NCBI RefSeq assembly: GCF_000307265.1
Contig: NZ_DF158901.1
Coordinates: 129,736-193,405 of the forward strand
DNA from: Oscillibacter ruminantium GH1
Lineage (GTDB): Bacteria > Bacillota > Clostridia > Oscillospirales > Oscillospiraceae
Length of the DNA: 63,670 bases
Direction: 5' to 3'
Part shown: in pieces, positions 27,101-37,301 of the stretch
How positions within the stretch are numbered: the stretch's first letter is position 1
Layout of the letters: every line of letters starts with the position of its first letter
Notes under the pieces: model-generated
Seen by the model: only the letters and a program-made list of their open reading frames with translations
What the model was told of the DNA's origin: nothing
Database searches by the model: none
Position numbers and translations under genes: made by a program

Positions 27101-29209
27101 ATGCCGAGAAAAAACACACTCGAAAATACCCGCAACATCGGCATCATGGCCCACATTGATGCGGGCAAGACGACCACTACCGAGCGTATCCTGTTCTACA
27201 CCGGCGTAAACTACAAGATCGGTGAGACCCATGATGGCACTGCCACCATGGACTGGATGGCGCAGGAGCAGGAGCGCGGTATTACCATTACGTCCGCCGC
27301 CACCACCTGCCACTGGATGGGGTCCAAGAACCAGTTCCCCGATACCCGCATCAATATCATCGACACCCCGGGCCACGTGGATTTCACTGTGGAAGTGGAG
27401 CGCTCTTTGCGCGTGCTGGACGGCTCTGTGACCGTTCTGTGTGCCAAGGGCGGCGTTGAGCCCCAGTCCGAGACTGTGTGGCGTCAGGCAGATACCTATA
27501 AGGTTCCCCGCATGATCTACGTCAATAAGATGGACATCATGGGCGCGGACTTTTATAACGTCCTGCGGATGATCGAAGATCGGCTGAAGTGCAACGCTGT
27601 TCCCATTCAGCTCCCCATCGGCAGCGAAGATACCTTTAAGGGAATCATCGATCTGGTGGAAATGAAGGCCGATGTGTACTATGACGATCTGGGCAAGGAC
27701 TTGCGCGTGGAGGATATCCCCGCCGACATGCTCGATCAGGCCAATGAGTACCGTGAAAAGCTGATGGATGCTGTTTCCATGGTGGACGAGTCCATTATGG
27801 AGAGCTATCTGGCTGGCGAAGAAGTGCCCGTGGAGAAGATCCGCGCGGCCATCCGCAAGGCCACCGTCAACAACGAGATGGTTCCCGTCACCTGCGGTAC
27901 GTCCTACAAGAACAAGGGCGTGCAGAAGCTGCTGGATTCCATCGTAGACTATATGCCCTCTCCTCTGGACATCCCCGCCATCAAGGGTGTGAACCCCAAG
28001 ACCGACGAGGAAGAGGACCGTAAGCCCAGCGACGACGAGCCCTTCTCCGCGCTGGCATTTAAGATCATGACCGATCCCTATGTGGGTCGTCTGAGCTTCT
28101 TCCGGGTGTACTCCGGTCATCTGACCACCGGCTCCACCGTGCTGAACAGCACCAAGGGCCAGAAGGAGCGCATTGGCCGCATCCTGCAGATGCACGCCAA
28201 CCACCGGGAGGATATCGAAGAGGTCTACGCCGGCGATATCGAAGCCGCCGTCGGCCTGAAGAACACCACCACCGGCGATACGCTGTGTGATGAAAAAGCT
28301 CCCATCATTTTGGAGTCTATGGAGTTCCCCGAGCCCGTTATCCGCGTGGCAATCGAGCCCAAGACCAAGGCCGGTCAGGAAAAGATGACCATGGCCCTGA
28401 TTAAGCTGGCGGAAGAGGACCCCACCTTCAAGACTTGGACCGACGAAGAGACTGGCCAGACCATTATCGCCGGTATGGGCGAGCTGCATCTGGACATCAT
28501 CGTGGACCGTATGCTCCGCGAGTTCAAGGTGGAGGCCAACGTGGGCGCACCTCAGGTCGCTTACAAGGAAACCATCAAGAAGAAGGTCGAGCAGGACACC
28601 AAGTATGCTCGTCAGTCCGGCGGTAAGGGCCAGTACGGTCACGTTAAGATCCGTGTGGAACCCAACGAGTCCGGTAAGGGCTATGAGTTCATCAACGCGG
28701 TGGTTGGCGGTGCGATTCCCAAGGAGTATATTCCTGCTGTCGATGCCGGTATTCAGGGCGCCCTGAATGCTGGTGTGGTCGCCGGCTTCCCCGTGGTGGA
28801 CGTGAAGGTTACGCTGTATGACGGCTCCTTCCACGAGGTTGACTCCTCTGAAATGGCATTTAAGATCGCTGGTTCCATGGCGTTTAAGGAGGCCTGCCGC
28901 AAGGCAGACGCCACGCTGCTGGAGCCCATCATGAAGGTCTGCGTCATCGTGCCCGACGAGTATATGGGCGATGTCATCGGCGATCTGAACAGCCGCCGCG
29001 GACAGATCGTGAAGCTGGAAGCCCGTCCCGGTGCACAGCAGATCGATGCGCATGTGCCTCTGGCCGACATGTTCGGCTATGCCACCGACCTCCGCTCCCG
29101 TACGCAGGGCCGTGGCCAGTACACCATGGAGCCCAGCCACTATTTGGAGATGCCCAAGAACATTCGGGAGAAGATCGTGGCTGCCCGAAACGGGAACAAG
29201 GCCGAATAA
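27101..29209 (+). CDS. fusA: Elongation factor G
   Basis: A 702-residue translocase GTPase. G1 [10 protein letters not shown]3 DTPGHVDF and G4 NKMD ([11 protein letters not shown]) are present, followed by domains II-V with [12 protein letters not shown] near the C-terminus. It follows rpsG by 11 bp. A 684-codon open frame on the other strand is only an effect of GC-rich codon use. Confidence 0.98.
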   Translation: MPRKNTLENTRNIGIMAHIDAGKTTTTERILFYTGVNYKIGETHDGTATMDWMAQEQERGITITSAATTCHWMGSKNQFPDTRINIIDTPGHVDFTVEVERSLRVLDGSVTVLCAKGGVEPQSETVWRQADTYKVPRMIYVNKMDIMGADFYNVLRMIEDRLKCNAVPIQLPIGSEDTFKGIIDLVEMKADVYYDDLGKDLRVEDIPADMLDQANEYREKLMDAVSMVDESIMESYLAGEEVPVEKIRAAIRKATVNNEMVPVTCGTSYKNKGVQKLLDSIVDYMPSPLDIPAIKGVNPKTDEEEDRKPSDDEPFSALAFKIMTDPYVGRLSFFRVYSGHLTTGSTVLNSTKGQKERIGRILQMHANHREDIEEVYAGDIEAAVGLKNTTTGDTLCDEKAPIILESMEFPEPVIRVAIEPKTKAGQEKMTMALIKLAEEDPTFKTWTDEETGQTIIAGMGELHLDIIVDRMLREFKVEANVGAPQVAYKETIKKKVEQDTKYARQSGGKGQYGHVKIRVEPNESGKGYEFINAVVGGAIPKEYIPAVDAGIQGALNAGVVAGFPVVDVKVTLYDGSFHEVDSSEMAFKIAGSMAFKEACRKADATLLEPIMKVCVIVPDEYMGDVIGDLNSRRGQIVKLEARPGAQQIDAHVPLADMFGYATDLRSRTQGRGQYTMEPSHYLEMPKNIREKIVAARNGNKAE

Positions 29210-29216
29210 TTGGGGA

Positions 29217-29245
29217 TTGATTTTCCCCGCGTTTTACGGTAAAAT
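29217..29245 (+). promoter_or_regulatory. Predicted promoter of tuf
   Basis: TTGATT, 17-bp spacer and TAAAAT between fusA and tuf would give tuf an additional start. Confidence 0.5.
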
Positions 29246-29310
29246 AAGCAGTGCTGAATAAAAACTGCGCTGCCCGCAAGGATTTTTGAATTTGATAGGA
29301 GGATTTTCAA

Positions 29311-30516
<1,206 letters not shown>

Positions 30517-30575
30517 GAATCCACTGAAAAGGCATTGCTTTAACAGCGTGCCATTCAGATGATTTGAATGCTTTC

Positions 30576-30622
30576 AAACTGCCGAAAAGGTCCATTGGAC
30601 TTTTTCGGCAGTTTGCTTTTTT
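30576..30622 (+). terminator. Terminator of the str operon
   Basis: A 13-bp AT/GC stem (30576-30588 with 30602-30614) followed by GC and T6. Confidence 0.85.
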
Positions 30623-30664
30623 ATGAAATCACTCGCCTGCATGGCAGGCGGTAACATCCCATAA

Positions 30665-30918
30665 TTGATTCAGCGCCAGCGTCCGCTTTATGGACGCCGG
30701 CGCTTTACGATCACATGTTTCGGATTTGGGAAGAATGTGCCCCCAAGTCTGCGCAGGCGGATCGTCTGCGCAGACCAATCCTCGCAGGGAAACTGCCTTC
30801 GGGGAAAACCGAAAGGCAGGGGCCGAATTTCCTTGCAATGCAAGCACTTTCCCGGAAAACGGGACAGAATTCCCGCCTTGTGGGGTAGCGGCACAACAGG
30901 GCCTATGGTATACTTTTC
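30665..30918. other. Structure-rich intergenic region, no gene recognised
   Basis: Several inverted repeats are packed into about 250 bp: AGCGCC-type arms near 30672-30702, two direct copies of GTCTGCGCAG (30747-30756 and 30764-30773; each holds the palindrome CTGCGCAG), CTGCCTTCGG against CCGAAAGGCAG (about 30798-30825), and CTTGCAATGCAAG (30832-30844). They could be an RNA or operators of the adjacent XRE regulator. Confidence 0.35.
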
Positions 30919-30939
30919 ATGAAGAAAGGAAGTGAGGAG

Positions 30940-32040
30940 ATGCCTCGGAAATTTGCGGAGCAGCTTCGCGGTTTTCGTCAGGCGCGTGGCTTGACTCAGC
31001 AGGAACTGGCCGACGCCATTGGCGTGAGCAATAAGACGATCTCACGCTGGGAAACGGACGGTGGCTACCCCGACGTAGACTTGCTGGTCCCGTTGGCCAG
31101 AGCACTGGGCGTTACAGTGGACGATTTATTGGACGGGGAACGACCCGTGCGGCAGTTAACGCAGACGGACTGGCAGAATCTGCTGTCCTTTGCCTTTGCC
31201 CTCGGCGGGGGTGCGCTGTTCTTTTTGCTGGATTTGTTCATGCCGTCGGCGGTGTGCTATCTGGCGTACCTTGGCTGCATGGCGTACGGTGTGTACCTCC
31301 AGCGCTACTATACCTACCAGAGCCGCTGGTTCCTCGGCGCGAACCTCATCATGGATGCGTCGGTAAATCTGTCGCTGTGCGTGCGTGCGGTGTCGCTGGT
31401 TGCTGGCTGGCTTGCCATGGGGGCGATTTATGGGGAAAACGCACTGGAACAGATGCAGTTCTTCCAAAATTTCCAGACGAACCTTCTGTGGGGTTTCGGT
31501 GCGGCTCTGCTTCCCGCGCTGGCGCTGACAGCGGTAACCCAATATGCAGTGGTCAGGCGGGGCGGCCTTTCCGCCCCGGAGCACGAGGGCGCGCGGCTGC
31601 GGGCTTACTGCCAGCGCCCCCGCTGGCGGCAGGCGATTGGCGCGGCGATCCCGCTGCTGGCTTGCGGATATTGGTTTCTGGCCTATCTGACGCCGCCCCC
31701 GATTGGAAAGATTGAGGAGGCCAGACCTCGTTTTGCGTTGCTGCTGCTGGTTCTGGCGGTAGTATTCACGCTGCCTCTGCTAAAAAAGGGCTTTCGCCGA
31801 TGGATTCTGCCCCAATGGGCGATGACAGCGCTGTGCTGGGGGATGACGGGACTGGTGCGGTATGCTTATTGGATGCCGCGGGTTCAGCGATACTATGCTG
31901 AGTGGAGCGGGAAATCGTCCAACACCAGTGTGTCCATCATTGGGCGAGGCTCTGTGGGCATGGAACTGCTGGCTCTGGTTCTGGCGGCAGCATGGGTTGC
32001 GTTGGGCTGTCTCCGACTGCGTTGGGAGAAAGACGGGTAG
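30940..32040 (+). CDS. XRE-family regulator with C-terminal membrane domain
   Basis: A 366-residue protein. Residues 5-62 form a Cro/cI helix-turn-helix (ARGLTQQELADAIGVSNKTI and SRWETDGGYPDVDLL). About seven hydrophobic helices follow, so the DNA-binding part is tethered to the membrane. Such proteins in Clostridia probably sense envelope or ion signals, but the signal here is unknown. The ATG at 30940 follows AAGGAAG by about 7 nt; an ATG seven codons earlier has no ribosome site. Confidence 0.85.
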   Translation: MPRKFAEQLRGFRQARGLTQQELADAIGVSNKTISRWETDGGYPDVDLLVPLARALGVTVDDLLDGERPVRQLTQTDWQNLLSFAFALGGGALFFLLDLFMPSAVCYLAYLGCMAYGVYLQRYYTYQSRWFLGANLIMDASVNLSLCVRAVSLVAGWLAMGAIYGENALEQMQFFQNFQTNLLWGFGAALLPALALTAVTQYAVVRRGGLSAPEHEGARLRAYCQRPRWRQAIGAAIPLLACGYWFLAYLTPPPIGKIEEARPRFALLLLVLAVVFTLPLLKKGFRRWILPQWAMTALCWGMTGLVRYAYWMPRVQRYYAEWSGKSSNTSVSIIGRGSVGMELLALVLAAAWVALGCLRLRWEKDG

Positions 32041-32120
32041 CAGCCGGTCCCCGCGAAAGAGTCCCTGCCTCTTTTCGGACATATCTGCGTGTTAGACAAA
32101 ACTTTTCTATAAAAATGAAC

Positions 32121-32163
32121 GCTCCCCGCATCGGGTTTGCACCTGATGTGGGGAGCTTTTTTT
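32121..32163. terminator. Terminator between convergent genes
   Basis: A 15-bp stem with a few G-U pairs (32121-32135 with 32142-32156) and T7. It serves the rightward XRE gene and, with T-rich sequence on the other side, perhaps the leftward gntR. Confidence 0.8.
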
Positions 32164-32190
32164 GTGAGGACAGCGGCTCCATACGGAACC

Positions 32191-32838
32191 TCACTTGTAC
32201 CAGCCGATGGCCTTGTTCAAAAACCGCAGATGATCCCGAATTAGGGACAACAGGCGTGCCTCGTCCCGCTGAAGCAGAGCGTTGAGGATCTTGCGGTGTT
32301 CCCGCAGGGAAATCTGAAAATCCTCCGGCGTGACCCGTCCTACACTGTAAACAAAAAAGACACTGCCAACGCTCCAGTTGAATTCATACAGCCGAGTCAG
32401 CTGATCGTTGCCAGCCATTTGAATCAACAGCAGGTGGAATCGAGTTTCAAGATCCCGTGCCGTTGTCAGGTCGGTGGGGGAGATGTTGTCAAACTGGTCA
32501 ACGATTTCCTGCAGCTGCGCAATCAAATCCGGAAACTTGTCCACATTTTGAATGGCCGTGTTGACGGCCCAGCACTCCATCATGATGCGGGTGTCAAAAT
32601 AGTTGCGGATATCCTGTGTGGAAAACTGCTTGACAATGAAGCCCCGGCGCGGAATTCGCTCCACCAGTCCCTGAGAGACTAAACGGTTCAAAGCAGCCAC
32701 AACGGGGGTACTGCTGATATTCAGATCTGCGGCAATCTTCTGGGGCGCCAGTTTGGAGCTGACAGGGTACACGCCGGTTTGAATGCGCCGTCTGATCTCG
32801 TCCAGCGCATAGTCCTGCAGTGACTCGGGATAATCCAT
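32191..32838 (-). CDS. GntR-family regulator, FCD (FadR-like) type
   Basis: A 215-residue regulator: winged helix (about 10-70, LAPQKIAADLNISSTPVVAA) and an all-helical FCD domain with metal/ligand-binding residues (Asp near 90, His in ETRFHLLL, and LREHRKIL). It diverges from a hydroxyacid dehydrogenase-TRAP operon, so it very likely controls it and senses the transported acid. GGAGG lies 4-5 nt before the ATG at 32838. Confidence 0.9.
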   Translation of the reverse strand: MDYPESLQDYALDEIRRRIQTGVYPVSSKLAPQKIAADLNISSTPVVAALNRLVSQGLVERIPRRGFIVKQFSTQDIRNYFDTRIMMECWAVNTAIQNVDKFPDLIAQLQEIVDQFDNISPTDLTTARDLETRFHLLLIQMAGNDQLTRLYEFNWSVGSVFFVYSVGRVTPEDFQISLREHRKILNALLQRDEARLLSLIRDHLRFLNKAIGWYK

Positions 32839-32861
32839 AAAGCCTCCATAGCAACTTGGTT

Positions 32862-32908
32862 TTGCTAATATAGTAACATAAAAATTAGCAATGTCAAGAA
32901 TTTGACAA
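32862..32908. promoter_or_regulatory. gntR promoter with inverted repeats
   Basis: Leftward TTGACA (32898-32893) is the -35 of gntR; TATATT or TACTAT lies 19 or 16 bp further. A perfect repeat TTGCTAAT-N14-ATTAGCAA (32862-32891) covers the spacer and -10. Next to it TGTCAA-GAAT-TTGACA (32893-32908) holds a second, divergent -35-like box. Confidence 0.55.
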
Positions 32909-33080
32909 ACATCCGGCGGCAATTGCATTTTACTCTGAAGAAATTTCGGTAGAGCCACCATTTTATCAGTCGGCTTTTAAGCTGAAGAAGAGAAATTTCA
33001 AAAACAACAGCGTACAAAGTATCCAAAAAAAAAATGTTTTGGGCAAACTCGCTAGTTTTAATTTTAACAAGAGAAAAGAA

Positions 33081-33109
33081 TTGACATTTGTTCCAATGAA
33101 GCCTAGAAT
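33081..33109 (+). promoter_or_regulatory. Promoter of the dehydrogenase-TRAP operon
   Basis: TTGACA, 17-bp spacer and TAGAAT. Transcription should begin near 33116. Confidence 0.7.
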
Positions 33110-33120
33110 CCAAATTAAAG

Positions 33121-33142
33121 ATTTTAAATTTAAAATTTTAAA
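33121..33142. promoter_or_regulatory. Overlapping AT palindromes, candidate operator
   Basis: ATTTTAAATTTAAAAT (33121-33136) and TTTAAAATTTTAAA (33129-33142) are perfect, overlapping palindromes just after the predicted start site. Confidence 0.4.
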
Positions 33143-33176
33143 TGAAATTTACGGGTTACGCGTAGGAGATGTGTTT

Positions 33177-34091
33177 ATGAAGAAGATCGGTTTTTTAGGT
33201 ATGGGCGTCATGGGACTGCCCATGGCAAGCAATATCGTAAAAGGCACCGGTCAGTCGATTCTGGGCTTTGACGTGGCGGAAGCCCAGCGGGAGGCATTTC
33301 GTCAGGCCGGAGGCACACCGGTGGACGATCCGGTGAAGATTTACAAGACCTGTGACGTGATTTTGCAGATGCTTCCTACCCATGCCATCATCATCAACTC
33401 GGTGGAACAGGCCATTCGGTATGGAAAAGCCGGCAATATCATTGTGGATCTCAGCTCTACTGCGCCCGACATCATTCAGGACCTGTACGAAAAGACGGCG
33501 GCAGCGGGTATGTATCTGCTGGATTCGCCCGTCAGCGGCGGCAATCCCATGGCGATAGAAGGCACGCTGGCCATCATGACCGGCGGCGACAGGGATGCGT
33601 TTGACGCAGTGGAGCCAATCCTCAAGTACATGGGGCATCCGGTTTACACGGGCGGCGCGGCCAGCGGTGACATTACCAAGCTGGTGAACAATCTAGCGGC
33701 GGGTGCCATGCTGGTGGCCTATTGCGAGGCATATGCCTTTGCCGCCAAGGCGGGCATCGATCTGCAAACCACCTTTGACGCCACCCGCTGCGGCTTTGTG
33801 GGCGGACCGCTGTATGACAACAAGATCCCCATGATTATCCGCCGGGACTACACCCCAGGCGCGCGGGTGGCGGTTCACCGCAAGGATATCCTCAACGTCA
33901 AGCACTATGCCCACAAGCTGGGCGTGGACCTGCCCATGGGCGACGTGGTGCTCCAAGTTATGGATTGGATGAACGACAACGGTCATATCGACGAGGATCA
34001 GGCTGCCATGGTCAAATACTATGAGGACAAGATGGACGTGACCGTGGGCAGCAACACTTGGGAATCCCCCTCCCCCGCAAGGCTCCAATAA
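33177..34091 (+). CDS. 3-hydroxyisobutyrate dehydrogenase-family reductase
   Basis: A 304-residue beta-hydroxyacid dehydrogenase. The N-terminal Rossmann motif is GFLGMGVMGLPMA, the substrate-binding signature DSPVSGGNPMA, and the catalytic lysine lies in GDITKLVNNL. It interconverts a 3-hydroxy acid and its semialdehyde, such as tartronate semialdehyde/glycerate or hydroxyisobutyrate. Linkage to a TRAP uptake system suggests that the transported acid, or its product, is the substrate. The ATG at 33177 follows AGGAGA by 7 nt. Confidence 0.9.
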   Translation: MKKIGFLGMGVMGLPMASNIVKGTGQSILGFDVAEAQREAFRQAGGTPVDDPVKIYKTCDVILQMLPTHAIIINSVEQAIRYGKAGNIIVDLSSTAPDIIQDLYEKTAAAGMYLLDSPVSGGNPMAIEGTLAIMTGGDRDAFDAVEPILKYMGHPVYTGGAASGDITKLVNNLAAGAMLVAYCEAYAFAAKAGIDLQTTFDATRCGFVGGPLYDNKIPMIIRRDYTPGARVAVHRKDILNVKHYAHKLGVDLPMGDVVLQVMDWMNDNGHIDEDQAAMVKYYEDKMDVTVGSNTWESPSPARLQ

Positions 34092-34124
34092 AAAGAGAGA
34101 CCGAATATTAAGGAGGAAGTTACG

Positions 34125-35156
34125 ATGAAAAAGAGACTTTTGGCGGGTATCCTCGCGACTCTGACTCTGAGCGGTTTGCTGACCGGATGCGGCGGCTCCG
34201 CGCCCACAGTGAGCGGCGGCTCCGCAGCAGCTTCCGGCGGCAGCGCCGCGTACAATTGGAAATGTGCCCTGAATTCCACGGAAGGAGACAACGCCTATGA
34301 CGCGGCGGCTATCTTTGCGGACAAGGTCAACGAGCTGACGGGTGGACAGGTCAACGTGACGCTGTACGGCGGGGCAAGTCTTGGCAGCACCACTGAGGTA
34401 CTGGAGGGCATGAGCGTAGGCGTTGCAGACATTATCTGCGAGTCCGTGGGGACACTGGCCCCCTTCACCACACTGGCCAACATTGACGCAATGCCCTATG
34501 TTTACAGCGGTTACGATCACTTTATGAACGTCTGGTCCAGCGATCTGGGCGAGGAGATGAAGACTGCCATCGGAGAGGCTGCCGGATTCAAGCTGTTGGG
34601 CGGGGCCTATCGCGGTGCGCGCATTGTTACCGCCACTAAGCGAATGGAAAAGCTGGAGGATTTTAAGGGCTTCAAGCTCCGCGCACCCAATCTGGACGTG
34701 TACGTCAAGACCTGGCAATGGATCGGCGCGTCCCCCACGCCCATGGCGATGAACGAGGTTTACACCGCGTTGCAGCAGGGAACCGTGGAAGGGCAGGAAA
34801 ACCCCATGGTGGACGACCTGAACTACTCCTTCGATGAGGTTTGCAAATACTGGATCAAGACCAACCATGTTTATTCCTGCAACTTGTTTATGATGGATCG
34901 CAACTATTTTAACTCTCTGCCTCAGGAGATTCAAGACGCTGTGAAGGAGGCCGCCGAGTATGCCGGCCGGCAGATCAGCGAGGTGCAGTCCGAAAAGGAT
35001 ACTGCCGCCGAGCAGACGCTGCGGGAAAAGGGCTGCGAGATCATTGAGGTGGATACCAAGGCGTTCTCTAACGCGTTTGACGGTTTTGCTGAAAAGAACT
35101 ATCCCGATCTGGCCGACTGGGTCAATCAGATCAAGGCTATGGACAACGCCGGATAA
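34125..35156 (+). CDS. dctP: TRAP transporter substrate-binding protein DctP
   Basis: A 343-residue lipoprotein: signal peptide ending in LLTGC, a Gly/Ser linker, and a DctP fold. The arginine that usually grips the carboxylate is in FKLRAPN, and QQGTVEGQENP is the family signature. It catches an organic acid outside the cell for the DctQM membrane part encoded next. Confidence 0.94.
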   Translation: MKKRLLAGILATLTLSGLLTGCGGSAPTVSGGSAAASGGSAAYNWKCALNSTEGDNAYDAAAIFADKVNELTGGQVNVTLYGGASLGSTTEVLEGMSVGVADIICESVGTLAPFTTLANIDAMPYVYSGYDHFMNVWSSDLGEEMKTAIGEAAGFKLLGGAYRGARIVTATKRMEKLEDFKGFKLRAPNLDVYVKTWQWIGASPTPMAMNEVYTALQQGTVEGQENPMVDDLNYSFDEVCKYWIKTNHVYSCNLFMMDRNYFNSLPQEIQDAVKEAAEYAGRQISEVQSEKDTAAEQTLREKGCEIIEVDTKAFSNAFDGFAEKNYPDLADWVNQIKAMDNAG

Positions 35157-35190
35157 GTGACATGCCGGAAACAGAGAAAGAGGTGCTCCT

Positions 35191-35688
35191 ATGCTGAAAG
35201 GCTACTCAAAATTTCTGGATGTTCTGGAGAAAATTGAAAAGTTTCTGCTGGCGTTGGCAGTAGCCGCCATGCTGATGGTCATGGCGTATCAGGTGGTTCT
35301 GCGCTATGTGTTCTCGGCGGCCAATACATGGAGCGAGGAACTGGCTCGTTACCTCTTCATCTTTGAGGTGATGATCGCGGCCGCTATCGCCGTACGGCGC
35401 AACAGCCACTTGCAGATCGACGTACTGATCAACTGCTTGAAGCCCCGGATGAAATGTGTTTTTACCATCGCTTCCACCTTGGTAGGCATTGTGTTTCTGC
35501 TGTTTCTGCTGGTCTATTCCGTGGGGCTGGTACGTACCGGCGGCAGCAATATCTCCGTGGGCTTGCAGGTCCCTATGTCCGTGCCCTACGCCGCTGTTCC
35601 GGCGGGCGTGGTGCTGATGATTTTAACTTCTGTTGAAGTTGTTTTGAAAAATGTGGACGCACTGCGGAAGGGGGCGGAGGAGGAATGA
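35191..35688 (+). CDS. dctQ: TRAP transporter small permease DctQ
   Basis: A 165-residue protein with four membrane helices and the conserved segment NTWSEELARYLFIFEV. Its last codons overlap the start of dctM (ATGA), as usual. Confidence 0.93.
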   Translation: MLKGYSKFLDVLEKIEKFLLALAVAAMLMVMAYQVVLRYVFSAANTWSEELARYLFIFEVMIAAAIAVRRNSHLQIDVLINCLKPRMKCVFTIASTLVGIVFLLFLLVYSVGLVRTGGSNISVGLQVPMSVPYAAVPAGVVLMILTSVEVVLKNVDALRKGAEEE

Positions 35689-36962
35689 ATGTTGGTCTTG
35701 TTGTCATCGTCTTGCTGCTGGTGCTGGCTTTCCTCGGAATTCCCATTTACATCGCTCTGGGCATCGGTACGCTGGTGGCGCTGAATATGGCGGGAATGCC
35801 CATGCTGGTGCTGCCCCAAAAGCTGTTTGCCGGCATGAACTCCGCATCGCTGCTGGCAATTCCGTTCTTTATTCTGGCGGGCAACATCATGTCTCGCAGC
35901 ATTACAACCAAGCTCATTGACATTGCCAACGCCCTGATTGGACGCATTAAGGGCAGTCTTGGCATGGTGACGGTGCTGGCCTCTTCTTTGTTCGGTGCCA
36001 TCTCCGGCTCCGGCGTTGCCACGGCCTCTGCCATTGGCGGCATCACCATTCCGGCGATGAAGCGAGAGGGGTATCCACCCACTTTTGCGGCGGCGATCTC
36101 TTCCATCGCCTCGATTCTGGGGCCGATTATCCCGCCGTCTATTACGCTGATTGTGTATGCCAGCATCACCAACGTGTCGGTGTCGTCCCTGTTTATCGGC
36201 TCGGTGATTCCCGGAATCATTCTGGCGGGCAGCCTGATCGTTTACTGTCTGGTTTACGGCAAGCGCCACGATCTGCCTGCCCATAAGAAAATACCTGCCC
36301 GTCAAGTGGCCCGGACCTTTAAAGACGGGGTGTGGGCGCTGCTGATGCCTGTGATTATTCTGGGCGGCATTTTCAGTGGCATCTTCACGCCCACGGAGGC
36401 AGCGGCAGTAGCTGTGCTGTACGCACTGATTATCAGCCTGTTCGTTTACCGGGACCTGACATGGAAGGAACTGCCGGGCCTGTTTGTGGACGGCGCGGTG
36501 TCCACCGCCACCATCATGGTCATGGTGGGTCTGTCCAAGGCATCCAGCTACGTGGTGGTCACGTCGGGCCTGCCTCAGCAGATGCTGGATGGCTTCAGCG
36601 CCATTACCAGCAGCAAAATTGTCATCCTGCTGCTGTTGAACCTGCTGTTCTTGGTGATCGGTATGCTGATGGAGGCCAACGCCGCCATTATCATGATGAC
36701 CCCCATTTTGACTCCGCTGCTGACGGCGTTTGGCATTGATTTTCTGACCTTTGGCATCGTCATGAGTTTCAACCTGTGCATTGGCCTTGTGACGCCGCCC
36801 GTGGGGCTGTGCCTGCTGATCTCCAATCAGATCGCGGAAACCAGCCTGTCCCGCACGCTGAAAGCGATTTTGCCCACGCTGCTGATTTCCATCGTGGTGC
36901 TGATGCTGATTACCTTTATTCCCGCGCTGACTACATGGCTGCCGGGATTTCTGGCCCCCTGA
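35685..36962 (+). CDS. dctM: TRAP transporter large permease DctM
   Basis: A 425-residue transport subunit with about 12 helices. Signatures include SGSGVATASAIGGITIPAM, ILGPIIPPSI and GLVTPPVGLCLL. It drives sodium- or proton-coupled uptake together with DctP and DctQ. It is the last gene of the rightward operon. Confidence 0.95.
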   Translation: MNVGLVVIVLLLVLAFLGIPIYIALGIGTLVALNMAGMPMLVLPQKLFAGMNSASLLAIPFFILAGNIMSRSITTKLIDIANALIGRIKGSLGMVTVLASSLFGAISGSGVATASAIGGITIPAMKREGYPPTFAAAISSIASILGPIIPPSITLIVYASITNVSVSSLFIGSVIPGIILAGSLIVYCLVYGKRHDLPAHKKIPARQVARTFKDGVWALLMPVIILGGIFSGIFTPTEAAAVAVLYALIISLFVYRDLTWKELPGLFVDGAVSTATIMVMVGLSKASSYVVVTSGLPQQMLDGFSAITSSKIVILLLLNLLFLVIGMLMEANAAIIMMTPILTPLLTAFGIDFLTFGIVMSFNLCIGLVTPPVGLCLLISNQIAETSLSRTLKAILPTLLISIVVLMLITFIPALTTWLPGFLAP

Positions 36963-37047
36963 GCGGCGGAACGCCGCCAGTAGATTGTGTGCTTTGTGAA
37001 CTCGAGCGGCGGCTTGTAGACCCGCCGCTTGGGAAGCACAATCCCTC

Positions 37048-37099
37048 AACCGGGCGTTGGAGCGAGCAAGCGCTCCGACGCCCGGTTCCTCCTTTTTGT
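37048..37099 (+). terminator. Terminator of the TRAP operon
   Basis: A perfect 17-bp stem (37048-37064 with 37071-37087), then CCTCC and T5. Two smaller GCGG stems lie just upstream (36964-37030). Confidence 0.7.
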
Positions 37100-37190
37100 G
37101 CGAACTGTGCTTTAAAATCTGACGGGATGCAAACCTCGCTGCTTAAAATGGGATACGCGGCAAAGCCCATAAGACGGTTTCCAAAAGCGA

Positions 37191-37230
37191 AAACCCGGTC
37201 CTCTTCCCGAAAGGGAAGAGGACCGGGTTT
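37191..37230. terminator. Strong hairpin, probably the ygfK terminator
   Basis: A perfect 18-bp stem with GAAA loop. Reading leftward it is followed by TTTTCGCTTTT, so it fits termination of the leftward ygfK. Confidence 0.7.
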
Positions 37231-37301
37231 AATTTGTGTGAACTGCACTTTCCAATGCCGACCGCAAAGGTTGGGCAGGAAATCCTCTGAGAGAATGGGG
37301 T

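Noticed and set aside
27086..29140. A 684-codon leftward frame
   Set aside because: Antisense of fusA, without family features or ribosome site.
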